DNA of 64,000 nucleotides from Pseudomonas alcaligenes (GCF_041729615.1 NZ_CP154874.1:1431001-1495000); one strand, 5' to 3'. Counted from the stretch's first letter, positions 9,713 through 21,385 are shown. Notes: a model not told the origin generated them from the sequence alone. Program-made: numbers and translations.

Positions 9713-11167
9713 ATGCTGATCATTCCCGCCGAGCACCCGCTGGACTGGAAGCGGCCACCGCTGATCACCCTCCTGCTGATCCTGCTCAATACCCTGATCT
9801 ATTTCGCCTACCAGGGTGGCGACGAGGAACGCCGTACGCTGGCCGTGCAGGTCTACCTGGACGGCGGCCTGCTCGGTCGCGAGCGGGCGCTGTTCCTCGA
9901 GGACGTCGCCCGCCGCGAGCAGCTGGACGGTGACCAGCGCGCCTATGTCGACGGCCTGCGCCGCCAGGAGCTGGCCGCCTGGATTCTCCACGACCTGGAG
10001 TTCGAGCAGCAGCTGCACCAGCGTGCCGACTTCCGTGCCGACCGGGCCTGGCAGGCAGCCCGCGACAAGGCCGAACGGGCCCGTGACCGCATCAGTGCCT
10101 ACCGCTTCGGTTTCGTTCCGGCGCGCTTCAGCCTCGAAGGCCTGTTCGGCGCCATGTTCCTGCATGGCGACTTCATGCACCTGCTGGGCAACATGCTGTT
10201 CCTGTTCATCTTCGGCTTCGCCCTGGAGATCGCCCTGGGCCGCTGGGCCTACCTAGGCCTCTACCTGCTCAGTGGGGTCGCCGCGCACCTGCTGTGGTGG
10301 GCCGTGGATCCGGCCTGGGTCACCGGCGTGGGCGCCTCGGGTGCCATTTCCGGGCTGATGGGCATGTACGTCGGTGTCTTCGGCCTGCGGCGGATCAACT
10401 TCTTCTACTGGCTGGGTCCGCTGATCGGCTACTTCAAGGCGCCGGCCCTGTGGATACTGCCGGTGTGGATCGGCAAGGAAGTGTTCGGCCTGCTGCAGGC
10501 CGAGGACAACGTCAACTACCTGGCCCACCTAGGCGGCCTGCTGGCCGGCTTCCTGGCCGTCTGGCTGCCGCGCCAGGGTGGACGCCTGAAGGTGGACGAA
10601 GCCTACCTGCACAAGCAAGACCCGGACGCACCGTTCAAGCGCGAGCTGGTGGCGCTGGACCGGCAGCTCGGCCAGTTCGCCCTGGCCGAGGCCGCGGCCC
10701 GCGGGCCCGAGCTGCTGAATCGCTATCCGGGCCGTGCGGAGCTGCTGGAGCGGCTCTATGCCGTGGCCCGCGGACGCCAGGACAAGGTGCTGCTCGGCAG
10801 CGTGCTGAAGCAGCTGTTCGCCCTGGCAGACGGCCAGCAGGCCCTGCCACTGCTCAGGCGCATCGCCGACGACAGCGGCGAGGAAGGGCAGCGCCTGCTG
10901 CTGCACCCGGCCGTGCAGCTGCACCTGCTTGCCCCCCTGATCCGCGCCGGCGAGGGCCAGCGTGCCCTGGGCGCCTGGCGGCGCCTGAGCCAGGGCGCGC
11001 AACGCCCGGCCCAGCTCCCCGGGCTGACCCTGCAGCTGGCGCGCCTGCTAGGCCAGGGCCGGGACCTGCGCGGCGTCACCGAGCTCAGCCGTTTCCTGCG
11101 TGACAGTTACCCGGAAGCCGAGCAGACGCGCCAGCTGGCCCTGCTCCAGCAGCACTTGGCGCGCTGA
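9713..11167 (+). CDS. Rhomboid family intramembrane serine protease with C-terminal repeat-like domain
   Basis: A 484-residue protein whose central part is a rhomboid domain. The catalytic serine is S209 in GASGAISG and the partner histidine is H272 in YLAHLGGLLAGF. Several hydrophobic helices (residues about 140-290) surround them. An N-terminal hydrophobic segment (TLLLILLNTLIYFAY) and a charged loop precede the core. The C-terminal 180 residues are soluble and helical, of TPR type. Rhomboids cleave membrane proteins within or near the bilayer; the substrate here is unknown. The gene starts 18 bases after the third DUF2845 gene, so it is probably the last gene of that operon. It converges on the zinc-ribbon membrane protein with only 1 base between them. 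Confidence 0.85.
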   Translation: MLIIPAEHPLDWKRPPLITLLLILLNTLIYFAYQGGDEERRTLAVQVYLDGGLLGRERALFLEDVARREQLDGDQRAYVDGLRRQELAAWILHDLEFEQQLHQRADFRADRAWQAARDKAERARDRISAYRFGFVPARFSLEGLFGAMFLHGDFMHLLGNMLFLFIFGFALEIALGRWAYLGLYLLSGVAAHLLWWAVDPAWVTGVGASGAISGLMGMYVGVFGLRRINFFYWLGPLIGYFKAPALWILPVWIGKEVFGLLQAEDNVNYLAHLGGLLAGFLAVWLPRQGGRLKVDEAYLHKQDPDAPFKRELVALDRQLGQFALAEAAARGPELLNRYPGRAELLERLYAVARGRQDKVLLGSVLKQLFALADGQQALPLLRRIADDSGEEGQRLLLHPAVQLHLLAPLIRAGEGQRALGAWRRLSQGAQRPAQLPGLTLQLARLLGQGRDLRGVTELSRFLRDSYPEAEQTRQLALLQQHLAR

Positions 11168-11168
11168 T

Positions 11169-12584
11169 TCAGGCCTGCGCCGCCAGCCGGCGCAGGGTTT
11201 CCTCCAGGCGCTCCACCTCGCCGAGCAGCGGCGACTGTGGATAGCGCGCACGAATGTAGCCCAGCAGCTGCTGCGCCGGCTCCACCTGGCCAAGCCCCTC
11301 GGCGAAGCCGCGCGCGGCCAGCAGGTAGGCCCGCGGGATATGCGGATAGTCGGGGAAGCGCCGATGCAGGTTGCGCAACAGGCTCAGGCCCTCGCGGGTC
11401 TTGTGCCGCTCCAGCAGCGCCTGGGCGACCCGCTCGCAGACCTGGGCATCCTCCGGCAGGTAGTCGGCCTTGAACTGGCGGGCATTGAGCAGGGCCGTGG
11501 CCGCCTGCGCCGGGTTGAGTCGCGCGGCCAGCGGCAGGTAGTGCTGCAGGTGGCGCAGGCAGCGCTCGCGGGCATTCAGGCCGAACAGCAGGCGATGGAA
11601 GCGCTCGTTGAGGACGAAGTCATCGGGCATGCCGTTCAGCGCCTGGGCCAGCAGCTCCAGGGCCCGCTCGCTCTGCCCCTCCTTGAGGCGAATCTCGGCC
11701 TCGGCCAGCGCCCGGCGCCGCCGATACTCCTCGGCGGGCAGGCCGCGCGGCGCCCCCTCCTCCACCGCCACATAGCCCAGGGCGCCCTGATACTGGAACA
11801 CCGCATAGCCCATCATGGCGCACATCACCACGCTGAAGTAGCCGAACAGCAGGGTCGCCAGCGGCACCAGCACCACCTGCGGCAGGCCGCCGGCCAGCAT
11901 GTAGGCGACCCAGCCCGGCGACTGCCAGAGAATGAACAGGAAGGCCCAGAGGATCAGGTAGCGCCAGCCCATGGCCTTGATCACCAGCCCCACCTGGTCG
12001 GGACTCAGCGCCGCGCCCAGGGTCTTGTCCAGGGCCAGGCGGATGATGCTGGCCGGCAGCACCAGCTGCACGCCAAGGGTGGCCGCCCAGAACAGCGCCT
12101 CGCTGTCGAAGTCGGCCGCCAGCCAGACAACGGCGAAGCCGACGAAGAAGATCACCAGCAGCCGCCAGAACAGGCTGAAGCCCTCGCCATCCAGCGCCCC
12201 GCGCAGGCTGGGAGCCTCGCGTGCGCCCAGGCTGGCGCTTTCGATCACGCTCTGCAGGTACTTGGTGGCGACGCAGAACAATGCCAGCCACAGCAGCTTC
12301 CAGGGCGGCATGAACAGGCTGGCCAGGCCCAGCAGGGCGGCGAAGGCCAGCGGAGCCGGCTGCAGGCCGTAGCGGAAGAAGGCCGGGATGCGCTGCCAGA
12401 AGGGCTGCGCGGTGTTGGCCGCGCCGAGGAACTGCAGCTGGCCATGGCACAGCGGGCAGCTCGGATCCTGCTCGGGGGCCTCGGCATTCAGCGGGATGCA
12501 GCAATCGCCGTAGTCGCGCTGGCAGGGCGGGCAATGCCAGGTGGCGGGTTGCGCGGGGTGATAGCGGCAGTGGCTGATTTCCAT
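11169..12584 (-). CDS. Zinc-ribbon plus multi-pass membrane protein with C-terminal TPR-like region
   Basis: A 471-residue membrane protein of unknown function. The N-terminus carries a double zinc-ribbon-like cluster (CRYHPAQPATWHCPPCQRDYGDCC, then CPLCHG) near residues 6-45. The middle has about six hydrophobic segments, for instance LAFAALLGLASLF and LFWRLLVIFFVGFAVVWL. The last 160 residues are helical, with TPR-like spacing (ERALELLAQALNGMPDD). I chose the ATG at 12584 because the cysteine cluster starts right after it and an AGGA site precedes it. It converges with the rhomboid gene and, like it, combines membrane helices with a soluble repeat domain. The two could be functionally linked, but nothing in the sequence proves it. 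Confidence 0.65.
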   Translation of the reverse strand: MEISHCRYHPAQPATWHCPPCQRDYGDCCIPLNAEAPEQDPSCPLCHGQLQFLGAANTAQPFWQRIPAFFRYGLQPAPLAFAALLGLASLFMPPWKLLWLALFCVATKYLQSVIESASLGAREAPSLRGALDGEGFSLFWRLLVIFFVGFAVVWLAADFDSEALFWAATLGVQLVLPASIIRLALDKTLGAALSPDQVGLVIKAMGWRYLILWAFLFILWQSPGWVAYMLAGGLPQVVLVPLATLLFGYFSVVMCAMMGYAVFQYQGALGYVAVEEGAPRGLPAEEYRRRRALAEAEIRLKEGQSERALELLAQALNGMPDDFVLNERFHRLLFGLNARERCLRHLQHYLPLAARLNPAQAATALLNARQFKADYLPEDAQVCERVAQALLERHKTREGLSLLRNLHRRFPDYPHIPRAYLLAARGFAEGLGQVEPAQQLLGYIRARYPQSPLLGEVERLEETLRRLAAQA

Positions 12585-12641
12585 CGCCTGACGTCCTTGT
12601 GGGTACTGCACTTGGCGCCATTGTCGGGGCAAACCGCGGGC

Positions 12642-12668
12642 AAAAAAAGAGGGCCCCGCAGGGCCCTC
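12642..12668 (-). terminator. Rho-independent terminator of the rpsO-pnp transcript
   Basis: On the minus strand an 8-bp GAGGGCCC stem with a TGCG loop is followed by seven T. It lies about 20 bases after the pnp stop codon. Confidence 0.85.
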
Positions 12669-12688
12669 CTTTGCAGCATGGTCTCGGC

Positions 12689-14794
12689 TTAGACGCCCGA
12701 GGCTTCCGCTGCGGCGACGTCCTTGATCGACAGCTTGATGCGGCCGCGGTTGTCCACGTCCAGCACCAGGACCTTCACTTCCTGGCCTTCCTTGAGCACG
12801 TCGGTGACCTTGTCGATGCGCTGATCGCTGATCTGCGAGATATGCACCAGACCGTCCTTGCCCGGCAGGATGTTGACGAAGGCGCCGAAGTCGACGATGC
12901 GCTCGACCTTGCCGACGTAGATCTTGCCGATCTCGGCCTCGGCGGTGATGCCGAGCACGCGCTGCTTGGCCGCCTCGGCCGCTTCCTTGGTCTCGCCGAA
13001 GATCTTGATCGAACCGTCGTCCTCGATGTCGATCGAGGCCTTGGTCTCTTCGCAGATGGCGCGGATGGTGGCGCCGCCCTTGCCGATCACGTCGCGGATC
13101 TTGTCCTGGTCGATCTTCATCGCCAGCATGGTCGGGGCGTTGGCCGACAGCTCGCTGCGCGACTGGGAGATGACCTGGTTCATCTGGCCGAGGATGTTCA
13201 GACGGGCTTCCAGGGCCTGGCCCAGGGCGATCTCCATGATTTCCTCGGTGATGCCCTGGATCTTGATGTCCATCTGCAGGGCGGTGACGCCCTTGGCGGT
13301 ACCGGCGACCTTGAAGTCCATGTCGCCCAGGTGGTCTTCGTCACCCAGGATGTCGGTCAGTACGGCGAACTTCTCGCCTTCCAGCACCAGGCCCATGGCG
13401 ATACCGGCCACCGGCGCCTTCATCGGCACGCCGGCGTCCATCAGCGCCAGGGAGGCGCCGCACACGGAGGCCATGGAGGAGGAACCGTTGGACTCGGTGA
13501 TCTCCGACACCACGCGGATGGTGTAGGGGAACTCGTCGCCCTTCGGCAGCATGGCGGCTACACCGCGGCGGGCCAGACGGCCGTGGCCGATCTCGCGGCG
13601 ACCGGCGCTGCCCATGCGGCCACACTCGCCCACCGAGAACGGCGGGAAGTTGTAGTGCAGCATGAAGGGGTCTTTCTTCTCGCCTTCCAGAGTGTCCAGC
13701 AGCTGGGCATCGCGGGCGGTGCCGAGGGTGGCGACCACCAGGGCCTGGGTCTCGCCACGGGTGAACAGGGCGGAGCCGTGGGTCTTGTCCAGCACGCCGA
13801 CTTCGATCTTCAGCGGGCGCACGGTACGGGTGTCACGACCGTCGATACGCGGCTTGCCGTTGACGATGTTCTCGCGCACGGTGCGGTATTCGATCAGGCC
13901 GAAGGCATCCTTGACCTCGCCGGCGGACGGCTGGCCTTCCTCGCCGGAGAACTTGGCCACGACCTGGTCGCGCAGCTCGTCCAGACGGTTGTAGCGGTCC
14001 TGCTTGATGGTGATGGTGTAGGCCTGGGAAATGGCCTCGCCGAACTCGGCCTTGATGGCGCTGAGCAGCGCGGTGTTCTCGGCCGGGGCGGTCCAGTTCC
14101 AGGTCGGCTTGCCGGCTTCGGCGGCAAATTCCTTGACGGCCTGGATCACGGCCTGGAATTCCTGGTGGGCGAACAGCACGGCGCCCAGCATCTGGTCTTC
14201 GGTCAGCTCGTCGGCTTCGGACTCGACCATCAGCACGGCGGTCTCGGTACCGGCCACCACCATGTCCAGGCTGGAGGCTTTCAGCTGCTCGTAGTTCGGG
14301 TTCAGCAGGTAACCGGTGTCCTCGTGGAAGGCCACGCGGGCGGCGCCGATCGGGCCGTTGAACGGGATGCCGGAGATGGCCAGGGCGGCCGAGGTACCGA
14401 TCATCGAGGCGATGTCCGGATCGGTCTTCTTGCTGGTGGAGACCACGGTGCAGACGACCTGCACTTCGTTCATGAAGCCTTCCGGGAACAGCGGGCGGAT
14501 CGGGCGGTCGATCAGGCGCGAGGTCAGGGTTTCCTTCTCGCTCGGACGGCCTTCACGCTTGAAGTAGCCACCCGGGATCTTGCCGGCGGCATAGGTCTTT
14601 TCCTGGTAGTGCACGGACAGCGGGAAGAAGCCCTTGCTCGGATCGGCCTGCTTGGCGCCGACCACGGTGACCAGCACGCTGACGTCGTTGTCGATGCTGA
14701 CCAGCACGGCGCCAGAGGCCTGGCGGGCGATGCGGCCGGTTTCCAGGGTGACGGTCGACTGACCGAACTTGAATTGCTTGATAACCGGATTCAC
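12689..14794 (-). CDS. pnp: Polyribonucleotide nucleotidyltransferase (PNPase)
   Basis: A 701-residue 3'-5' phosphorolytic exoribonuclease of the degradosome and small-RNA pathways. Two RNase PH domains occupy most of the protein; the second carries [10 protein letters not shown] and [20 protein letters not shown] domain ([27 protein letters not shown]) and a C-terminal S1 domain ([29 protein letters not shown]) follow, in the standard order. Length is typical. It lies downstream of rpsO as in most gamma-proteobacteria, where pnp mRNA is processed by RNase III in the leader; I did not identify that processing hairpin with certainty here. Confidence 0.97.
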   Translation of the reverse strand: MNPVIKQFKFGQSTVTLETGRIARQASGAVLVSIDNDVSVLVTVVGAKQADPSKGFFPLSVHYQEKTYAAGKIPGGYFKREGRPSEKETLTSRLIDRPIRPLFPEGFMNEVQVVCTVVSTSKKTDPDIASMIGTSAALAISGIPFNGPIGAARVAFHEDTGYLLNPNYEQLKASSLDMVVAGTETAVLMVESEADELTEDQMLGAVLFAHQEFQAVIQAVKEFAAEAGKPTWNWTAPAENTALLSAIKAEFGEAISQAYTITIKQDRYNRLDELRDQVVAKFSGEEGQPSAGEVKDAFGLIEYRTVRENIVNGKPRIDGRDTRTVRPLKIEVGVLDKTHGSALFTRGETQALVVATLGTARDAQLLDTLEGEKKDPFMLHYNFPPFSVGECGRMGSAGRREIGHGRLARRGVAAMLPKGDEFPYTIRVVSEITESNGSSSMASVCGASLALMDAGVPMKAPVAGIAMGLVLEGEKFAVLTDILGDEDHLGDMDFKVAGTAKGVTALQMDIKIQGITEEIMEIALGQALEARLNILGQMNQVISQSRSELSANAPTMLAMKIDQDKIRDVIGKGGATIRAICEETKASIDIEDDGSIKIFGETKEAAEAAKQRVLGITAEAEIGKIYVGKVERIVDFGAFVNILPGKDGLVHISQISDQRIDKVTDVLKEGQEVKVLVLDVDNRGRIKLSIKDVAAAEASGV

Positions 14795-14859
14795 GGTGTT
14801 TTCCTTCTCTTTGTTGCCTTGGGGAAATCGGGGGGAATGCCGGGAGTCGGACCCGTTGT

Positions 14860-14940
14860 CATACCCCTGAAAAGCCAGAAGCTGGAAGCCCGAAGCCGCC
14901 GGCCGGTATCAACCGTCCTGCAACCCCGTGCTCCCAGCTT
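14860..14940. repeat. Intergenic repeat-like element between rpsO and pnp
   Basis: The rpsO-pnp spacer (14795-14959) contains a run of related purine-rich words (AGCCAGAAGCTGGAAGCCCG, then AGCTTCTCAC further on) that can pair as AGAAGCTGG / CCAGCTTCT. This type of GAAGC-rich spacer is common in pseudomonad intergenic regions. It could form the leader hairpin processed for pnp autoregulation; the boundaries are approximate. Confidence 0.35.
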
Positions 14941-14959
14941 CTCACTTCAGGTGCACGTC

Positions 14960-15229
14960 TTAGCGACGCAGACCCAGGCGACCGATGAGGGCGCTGTAAC
15001 GAGTGGTGTCCTTACCCTTCAGGTAGTCCAGCAGCTTGCGGCGCTGGTTGACCATGCGGATCAGGCCACGACGGGAGTGGTGGTCTTTGCCGTTGGCTTT
15101 GAAGTGATCCTGCAGCTTGTTGATGTTGGCGGTCAGCAGGGCAACCTGCACTTCCGGAGAACCGGTATCGCCTTCAGCTTGCTTGTACTCGTTAACGATC
15201 TGGGCTTTTTCTTCAACGCTCAGTGCCAT
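14960..15229 (-). CDS. rpsO: 30S ribosomal protein S15
   Basis: An 89-residue protein, the normal length for S15, which binds 16S rRNA early in assembly of the small-subunit platform. The diagnostic [22 protein letters not shown] region is present near residues 45-66 and the C-terminus [12 protein letters not shown] is intact. A GGAGCC site precedes the ATG at 15229. It lies between truB and pnp in the conserved order. Confidence 0.97.
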
Positions 15230-15372
15230 GATGGGCTCCTTGAGTGAACAGGCCGGGAACCAGTCCCGTGTTTTAAAAAGAGGAATGACCGTGCCTGCTG
15301 ACAGCCACCCTCGCTCCGGTCGCACCGACCGAATCCATCGCCCCGAGCCGCAACCCGGGGCGCCTGCCGACG

Positions 15373-16293
15373 CTAGGCGCCGGTCGAAATCAGACGCTTG
15401 GGCGCGATGCGCCCGTCCTCGCTCACCTCACCGATGCCGATGAAGCGGCCGGTATGATCCTGCACCCGCAGCATGCCGAACTTGGGCGCTTCCGGCGCCC
15501 GCACCGGCTGACCGTGCAGCCAGTAGTAGGCGCTGTGCTCGGACAGCTGCAGCAGCGGCCAGTGCTCCAGGCCGCTGTCCACCGGCAGGAGGAACTGATC
15601 GAGGGCCTCGCTGCCGCCTTCGGCATGGACCTTCTCCAGCGTCTCCAGGCTGATGGCCTGGGCCAGGCCGAAAGGCCCGGCCTGGGTACGCCGCAGCTCG
15701 GCCACATGGGCACCGCAGCCCAGCTGCTGGCCGATGTCCTCGACCAGGGTACGGATATAGGTACCCTTGCTGCAGGCTACGGCCAGGCGCAGCTGCGCCT
15801 GCTCCAGGGCCAGTAAATCCAGGCGCGCGATAGTAACAGATCGCGGCTCGCGCTCCACTACCTCGCCGGCGCGGGCCAGCTTGTAGAGCGGCTGGCCGTC
15901 CTTCTTCAGGGCCGAGTACATCGGCGGTATCTGCTTGATTTCACCACGAAAACGCGGCAGGACAGCCTCCACGGCCTCCCGACCGACGGTCACTTCGCGG
16001 CGCTCGAGGACTTCGCCCTCGGCATCGCCGGTGGTGGTGGTGACGCCGAGCTGGGCCAGGGTCTCGTAGCCCTTGTCGGCGTCCAGCAGGTACTGGGAGA
16101 ACTTGGTCGCCTCGCCGAAGCAAAGCGGCAGCACGCCGGTGGCCAGCGGATCGAGGCTACCGGTGTGCCCGGCCTTCTCGGCGTTGAGCAGCCAGCGCAC
16201 CTTCTGCAGGGCCTGGTTGGAGCTCATGCCACGCGGCTTGTCGAGCACCAGAATGCCGCTGACCTGGCGGCGGATACGTTTGACCTGGGCCAC
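15373..16293 (-). CDS. truB: tRNA pseudouridine-55 synthase
   Basis: A 306-residue enzyme that makes pseudouridine 55 in the T-loop of tRNAs. The catalytic aspartate is in [14 protein letters not shown], and the KxxxPPxYSA-type segment ([20 protein letters not shown]) is present. The C-terminal PUA-like region is included. The most likely start is the GTG at 16293 (MAQVKRIRR); a TTG two codons earlier is possible. The gene begins at the end of rbfA with a near-overlap, implying coupling. Its substrate position is the very T-loop that is shortened in the unusual tRNA at 21419-21493 of the same gene block. Confidence 0.95.
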
Positions 16294-16295
16294 GC

Positions 16296-16673
16296 TCAAT
16301 CGTCCTGATGCTTGCTGTCTTCGGCCACGGCGCGCTCGATCAGCGCCGACAGGTGCACGCCACGCGAGATGCTCTCGTCGAAGTGGAAGTGCAGCTGCGG
16401 CACGCTGCGCACCTTCATCGACTTGCCCAGCAGCATGCGCAGGTAGCCGGCGGCCTCGTTGAGGATTTCCAGGTTGAGCTTGATCTTCTCGGCAGCGTTC
16501 TCGCCCATCAGGGTGATGAACACCTTGGCGTGACCGAGGTCGCGGCTGACATCCACGGCAGTGACGGTGACGAAGCCCAGGCGCGGGTCGCGCACCTCGC
16601 GCGGGATCATCTGCGCCAGCTCGCGCTGCATCTGGTCACCAATGCGCTGGGTACGGCTGTATTCTTTGGCCAT
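16296..16673 (-). CDS. rbfA: 30S ribosome-binding factor A
   Basis: A 125-residue cold-shock-associated factor that helps mature the 16S rRNA 5' end. The KH-like fold signature [10 protein letters not shown] and the [17 protein letters not shown] segment are present. The ATG at 16673 ([19 protein letters not shown]) is the usual start for pseudomonads and follows an AGGTAGGA-type site; the extension upstream is not conserved in character. It lies between infB and truB as usual. Confidence 0.95.
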   Translation of the reverse strand: MAKEYSRTQRIGDQMQRELAQMIPREVRDPRLGFVTVTAVDVSRDLGHAKVFITLMGENAAEKIKLNLEILNEAAGYLRMLLGKSMKVRSVPQLHFHFDESISRGVHLSALIERAVAEDSKHQDD

Positions 16674-16772
16674 TTTTCCTACCTCTCCCGCCGCCTTCGC
16701 GTGCGGGCTCAAAAGCGGCAAACGCCCGGCCGCGCACATGCGGGGCCGGGCGTCGCGTGTTGCAACTCGCGC

Positions 16773-19274
16773 TTAGAGCGTACGAGCCACCTGGACCTTC
16801 TCGAACACCTCGATCTTGTCCCCGACCTTGACGTCGTTGTAGCTCTTCACGCCGATACCGCACTCCATGCCGTTACGCACTTCGGCGACGTCGTCCTTGA
16901 AGCGACGCAGGGATTCCAGCTCGCCTTCGAAGATCACCACGTCGTCGCGCAGCACGCGGATCGGACGGTTGCGGTAGACGGTGCCCTCGATGACCATGCA
17001 GCCGGCGATGGCGCCGAACTTCGGCGAACGGAACACGTCGCGCACCTCGGCGGTGCCCAGGATGTTCTCGCGCACGTCGCTGCCGAGCATACCGGTGAGC
17101 GCCTTCTTGACGTCCTCGATGATGTCGTAGATGACGTTGTAGTAGCGCAGGTCGATGCCTTCCTGCTCGACGATCTTGCGCGCACCGGCATCGGCACGCA
17201 CGTTGAAGCCGAACAGCACGGCATTGGAGGCCAGCGCCAGGTTGGCATCGGACTCGGTGATACCACCGACGCCGCCACCGATCACGCGCACCTGGACTTC
17301 CTCGTTGCCGAGGTCGGCCAGGGCACCCTGCAGGGCCTCGAGGGAGCCACGCACATCGGACTTGAGCACGATGTTGAGGGTCTTCTTCTCGTCCTGGCCC
17401 ATGGTCTCGAAGATGTTCTCCAGCTTCGAGCTGTGCTGGCGGGCGAGCTTGACCTCGCGGAACTTGCCCTGGCGGAACAGGGCGACTTCGCGGGCCTTCT
17501 TCTCGTCAGCCACCACCATCATTTCGTCACCGGCATCCGGGGTGCCGTCCAGGCCGAGGATCTCGACCGGGATGGACGGACCGGCTTCCTTGATGGTCTT
17601 GCCGTTCTCGTCGAGCATGGCGCGCACGCGGCCGTAGTTGACGCCGACCAGCACCATGTCGCCCTGGCGCAGGGTACCGTCCTGCACCAGCACGGTGGCC
17701 ACCGGGCCGCGGCCCTTGTCCAGGCGCGATTCGACCACCACGCCGCGGCCCGGGGCCGCCGGAGTGGCTTTCAGCTCGAGCATCTCGGCCTGCAGCAGCA
17801 CTGCCTCCAACAGCTCGTCGACGCCGGTACCGGCCTTGGCCGAAACGGGCACGAACGGGGTATCGCCGCCCCACTCTTCCGGGATCACATCCAGCGCGGC
17901 CAGGCCGTTCTTGATGTTGTCCGGGTTGGCTTCCGGCTTGTCCATCTTGTTCACCGCAACCACGATCGGCACGCCAGCCGCTTTCGCGTGCTGCACCGCT
18001 TCCTGGGTCTGCGGCATCACGCCGTCGTCAGCCGCCACCACCAGGATGACGATGTCGGTGGCCTTGGCACCACGGGCACGCATGGCGGTGAACGCGGCGT
18101 GGCCGGGGGTGTCGAGGAAGGTGACCATGCCGCGGTCGGTTTCCACGTGATAGGCACCGATGTGCTGGGTGATACCGCCGGCTTCGCCCGCGGCCACCTT
18201 GGCGCGACGGATGTAGTCGAGCAGGGAGGTCTTGCCGTGGTCGACGTGACCCATCACGGTCACCACCGGCGCACGGGAGAAAGCCTCGCCTTCGAACTTC
18301 AGCGACTCGGCCAGCTGCTCTTCGAGGGCGTTCTCGCTGACCAGCTTGACCTTGTGGCCCATTTCCTCGGCGACCAGCTGCGCGGTCTCCTGGTCCAGGA
18401 CCTGGTTGATGGTCACCGGGGAGCCCATCTTGAACATGAACTTGACCACTTCGGCGCCCTTGACCGACATCTGGGCGGCCAGCTCGGCAACGGTAATGGT
18501 CTCGCCGATCGCAACTTCGCGCACTATAGGTCCTGTCGGGCTCTGGAACCCGTGCTGATTACGCTTCTTCGGCTTCATCCGGCCGCCACGGCCACGACGG
18601 AAGTCATCGACTTCCTCGTCGGTGCTACGCGGAGCGACACGCGGAGCCGGTGCCTTGTCTTTCAGGGTCGGACGGTGCTGAGCATGCTTGCGGTCGCGGC
18701 GCTCGTCATCGTCGCTGCGCACAGGCTTGTCCTTCTCGGCGCGACGCGCCTCTTCCTTCTTGCGCTCCACGGCCGCAGCAGCGGTTTCGTTGACCACCAC
18801 GGCGGGGGCCGGCGCATCAACGCCCGCAGCAGGCGCAACAGCGGCCAGGGCAGCTGCATCCTGCTGCTTGCGGGCTTCCGCCTCGGCCTGTTTGCGCGCC
18901 TCTTCCTCGGCCTTCAGGCGCGCGGCCTCTTCGGCGGCACGCTGCTCTTCCAGCTCGCGCTGCTTCTCGGCCTCGATTTCGGCCGGGCTGCGTTTGACGT
19001 AGGTCTTCTTCTTGCGCACTTCCACGCTGATGGTCTTGCTACCGGCAACCTTCAGGGTGGTGGTGGTCTTGCGCTGCAGGGTGATCTTGCGCGGCTCTTC
19101 CAGCTTCTCGCCGTGGCTGCTCTTCAGATGGGCCAGCAGGGCCTGCTTCTCGTTATCGGTCACCACTTGCTCGGCACTGGTGTGCGGCAGTCCCGCCTCA
19201 CGCATCTGCTGCAGCAGGCGCTCCACCGGTGTGTCGACCACTTGGGCCAGTTCTTTCACCGTGACTTGCGTCAT
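16773..19274 (-). CDS. infB: Translation initiation factor IF-2
   Basis: An 833-residue GTPase that brings formyl-methionyl initiator tRNA to the 30S P site. The N-terminus has the IF2-N module ([21 protein letters not shown]) and a long Lys/Glu/Ala-rich helical linker. The G domain starts near residue 341 with GHVDHGKTS, followed by DTPGHAAF and NKMDKPEA. The C-terminal domains that bind the initiator acceptor and T-arm are complete. It is in the same gene block as the abnormal initiator-like tRNA at 21419-21493, which has an altered T-loop, so compatibility of the two is worth testing. Confidence 0.97.
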   Translation of the reverse strand: MTQVTVKELAQVVDTPVERLLQQMREAGLPHTSAEQVVTDNEKQALLAHLKSSHGEKLEEPRKITLQRKTTTTLKVAGSKTISVEVRKKKTYVKRSPAEIEAEKQRELEEQRAAEEAARLKAEEEARKQAEAEARKQQDAAALAAVAPAAGVDAPAPAVVVNETAAAAVERKKEEARRAEKDKPVRSDDDERRDRKHAQHRPTLKDKAPAPRVAPRSTDEEVDDFRRGRGGRMKPKKRNQHGFQSPTGPIVREVAIGETITVAELAAQMSVKGAEVVKFMFKMGSPVTINQVLDQETAQLVAEEMGHKVKLVSENALEEQLAESLKFEGEAFSRAPVVTVMGHVDHGKTSLLDYIRRAKVAAGEAGGITQHIGAYHVETDRGMVTFLDTPGHAAFTAMRARGAKATDIVILVVAADDGVMPQTQEAVQHAKAAGVPIVVAVNKMDKPEANPDNIKNGLAALDVIPEEWGGDTPFVPVSAKAGTGVDELLEAVLLQAEMLELKATPAAPGRGVVVESRLDKGRGPVATVLVQDGTLRQGDMVLVGVNYGRVRAMLDENGKTIKEAGPSIPVEILGLDGTPDAGDEMMVVADEKKAREVALFRQGKFREVKLARQHSSKLENIFETMGQDEKKTLNIVLKSDVRGSLEALQGALADLGNEEVQVRVIGGGVGGITESDANLALASNAVLFGFNVRADAGARKIVEQEGIDLRYYNVIYDIIEDVKKALTGMLGSDVRENILGTAEVRDVFRSPKFGAIAGCMVIEGTVYRNRPIRVLRDDVVIFEGELESLRRFKDDVAEVRNGMECGIGVKSYNDVKVGDKIEVFEKVQVARTL

Positions 19275-19301
19275 GCATTTCTCTCCTCAGGCCGCAACCG
19301 C

Positions 19302-20783
19302 TTACTCGAACCAATGGGCTCGGGCGGCCATGATCAGCTTGCCGGCACGCTCTTCGTCGATGCCGTCGATGTCGAGCAGGTCGTCGATCGACTGCTCGGC
19401 CAGGTCTTCGCGGGTAACCACACCACGCACCGCCAGTTCCTGGGCCAGGGTCTTGTCCATGCCGTCCAGGGACAGCAGGTCTTCGGCCGGTTGCGCATCG
19501 GCCAGTTTCTCTTCGTTGGCGATGGCCTTGGTCAGCAGACGATCCTTGGCACGAGCACGCAGTTCGTTGACGATGTCCTCGTCGAAACCGTCGATGCTAA
19601 GCATCTCCTCCATCGGCACGTAGGCGATCTCTTCCAGGCTGGTGAAGCCTTCCTCGACCAGTACCTGGGCCAGCTCCTCGTCGACATCCAGCTCTTCGAC
19701 GAAGCGCTGCAGGATGTCGCCAGTCTCGGCCTGCTGCTTGGCCTGGATGTCGGCCTCGGTCATCACGTTCAGGGTCCAGCCCGTAAGCTGACTGGCCAGG
19801 CGCACGTTCTGGCCACCGCGACCGATGGCCTGGGCCAGGTTGTCCTCGGCCACGGCGATGTCCATGGCATGGGCATCTTCGTCGACGATGATCGCCGCCA
19901 CTTCGGCCGGAGCCATGGCGTTGATCACGAACTGGGCGACGTTCTCATCCCACAGCACGATGTCTACGCGCTCGCCACCGATCTCGCCGGAAACGGCCTG
20001 TACGCGCGAGCCACGCATGCCGATGCAGGCGCCCTGCGGATCGATACGCTTGTCCTTGGAGCGCACGGCGATCTTGGCGCGCGAACCCGGGTCACGAGCG
20101 GCGGCCATCACTTCGATCAGACCTTCGGCGATTTCCGGAACCTCGATGGTGAACAGCTCGATCAGCATCTGCGGCGCAGTGCGCGACAGGATCAGCTGCG
20201 GACCGCGGTTCTCGGTGCGGATCTCCTTGAGCAGGGCGCGCACGCGGGCGCCGACACGGAAGGTTTCGCGCGGGATGATGTCCTCGCGGGCCAGCAGAGC
20301 CTCGGCGTTATTGCCCAGGTCGACGATCACGCTGTCGCGGGTGACCTTCTTCACGGTGCCGGAGATGATCTCGCCGACGCGCTCGCGGTAGGCATCGACC
20401 ACCTGGGCACGCTCGGCCTCGCGCACTTTCTGCACGATCACCTGCTTGGCGGTTTGCGCGGCGATGCGGCCGAACTCGATGGACTCGACAGGCTCCTCGA
20501 TGACATCGCCGACCTTGGCGCCGGGCTGACGCTCCTGGGCCTGCTCCACGGTCAGCTGGGCCGCCGGGTTCTCCAGATCGTCTTCCTCGACCACGGTCCA
20601 GCAGCGGAAAGTCTCATAGCTGCCGTTATGACGATTGATCGCCACGCGCAGCTCGACCTCGTCATCGAAACGTTTCTTGGTCGCTGTCGCCAGCGCCAGT
20701 TCCAGTGCCTCGAAAATCACACCGGCCGGTACGCCTTTTTCGTTGGATACCGACTCTACAACCAGCAGTACTTCTTTACTCAT
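19302..20783 (-). CDS. nusA: Transcription termination/antitermination factor NusA
   Basis: A 493-residue RNA polymerase-associated factor. In order it has the N-terminal polymerase-binding domain, an S1 domain (around [22 protein letters not shown]), two KH domains ([17 protein letters not shown] and [18 protein letters not shown]) and two acidic C-terminal repeats with [16 protein letters not shown], as in gamma-proteobacteria. The ATG at 20783 ([17 protein letters not shown]) is the standard start. It follows rimP and precedes infB. Confidence 0.97.
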   Translation of the reverse strand: MSKEVLLVVESVSNEKGVPAGVIFEALELALATATKKRFDDEVELRVAINRHNGSYETFRCWTVVEEDDLENPAAQLTVEQAQERQPGAKVGDVIEEPVESIEFGRIAAQTAKQVIVQKVREAERAQVVDAYRERVGEIISGTVKKVTRDSVIVDLGNNAEALLAREDIIPRETFRVGARVRALLKEIRTENRGPQLILSRTAPQMLIELFTIEVPEIAEGLIEVMAAARDPGSRAKIAVRSKDKRIDPQGACIGMRGSRVQAVSGEIGGERVDIVLWDENVAQFVINAMAPAEVAAIIVDEDAHAMDIAVAEDNLAQAIGRGGQNVRLASQLTGWTLNVMTEADIQAKQQAETGDILQRFVEELDVDEELAQVLVEEGFTSLEEIAYVPMEEMLSIDGFDEDIVNELRARAKDRLLTKAIANEEKLADAQPAEDLLSLDGMDKTLAQELAVRGVVTREDLAEQSIDDLLDIDGIDEERAGKLIMAARAHWFE

Positions 20784-20830
20784 CGTACGCCTCGCCTTTC
20801 GCAATCCATTGGACCCGCGGGATCCGCGTC

Positions 20831-21289
20831 TCAGTCAAAACGGGGGATAATATTGGCCTTGTCGATCAGATCGATCGGCAACAGGAATTCGTGGTCATCC
20901 ACCAGCACCACCACGTCCTGCTCCTCCACTCCGCGGAGGAGGCCCTGGAAATTGCGCCGCCCGTCGAAGGGCGAACGCAGCTTGATCTTCACCTGCTCTC
21001 CGGCATGCTGGGCGAACTGCTCGAGAGTGAACAGCGGCCGATCCATGCCCGGCGACGACACCTCCAGGGTGTACTCACTGCTGATCGGATCCTCGACATC
21101 CAGCACAGCACTGACCTGGCGACTAACCACCTCGCAGTCGTCTACCAGAATGCCGCCTTCGCGATCGATATACACACGCAGCAACGAATGCCGCCCCTGG
21201 GAAATGAACTCGATCCCCCAGCACTGGTAGCCGAGAGACTCGACCACCGGGGCCAGCATGGCCTGCAACTGTTCCAGCTTGCTCGACAC
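20831..21289 (-). CDS. rimP: Ribosome maturation factor RimP
   Basis: A 152-residue protein needed for 30S maturation. The conserved [32 protein letters not shown] and [14 protein letters not shown] segments are intact. The start is a GTG at 21289; a GGAGG element 7-8 bases upstream supports it, whereas a more upstream ATG (21307) lacks a site. It is preceded by a terminator that ends the tRNA transcript, so rimP-nusA-infB is probably read both by readthrough and by an internal promoter that I could not place. Confidence 0.95.
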   Translation of the reverse strand: MSSKLEQLQAMLAPVVESLGYQCWGIEFISQGRHSLLRVYIDREGGILVDDCEVVSRQVSAVLDVEDPISSEYTLEVSSPGMDRPLFTLEQFAQHAGEQVKIKLRSPFDGRRNFQGLLRGVEEQDVVVLVDDHEFLLPIDLIDKANIIPRFD

Positions 21290-21385
21290 CCGAAGCCCTC
21301 CGCGCATGTCGTAGAAATAAAAAATGGGCGAAACGCCCATCCATCGTGCCGCCCGACCAGAGTCGGCGGCGGACTGTCCAGCTAG

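Noticed and set aside
16308..21230. 1640-codon open frame on the plus strand across rbfA, infB and nusA
   Set aside because: It is the mirror of three well-conserved genes; His/Leu/Asp-rich nonsense sequence spans several gene boundaries.
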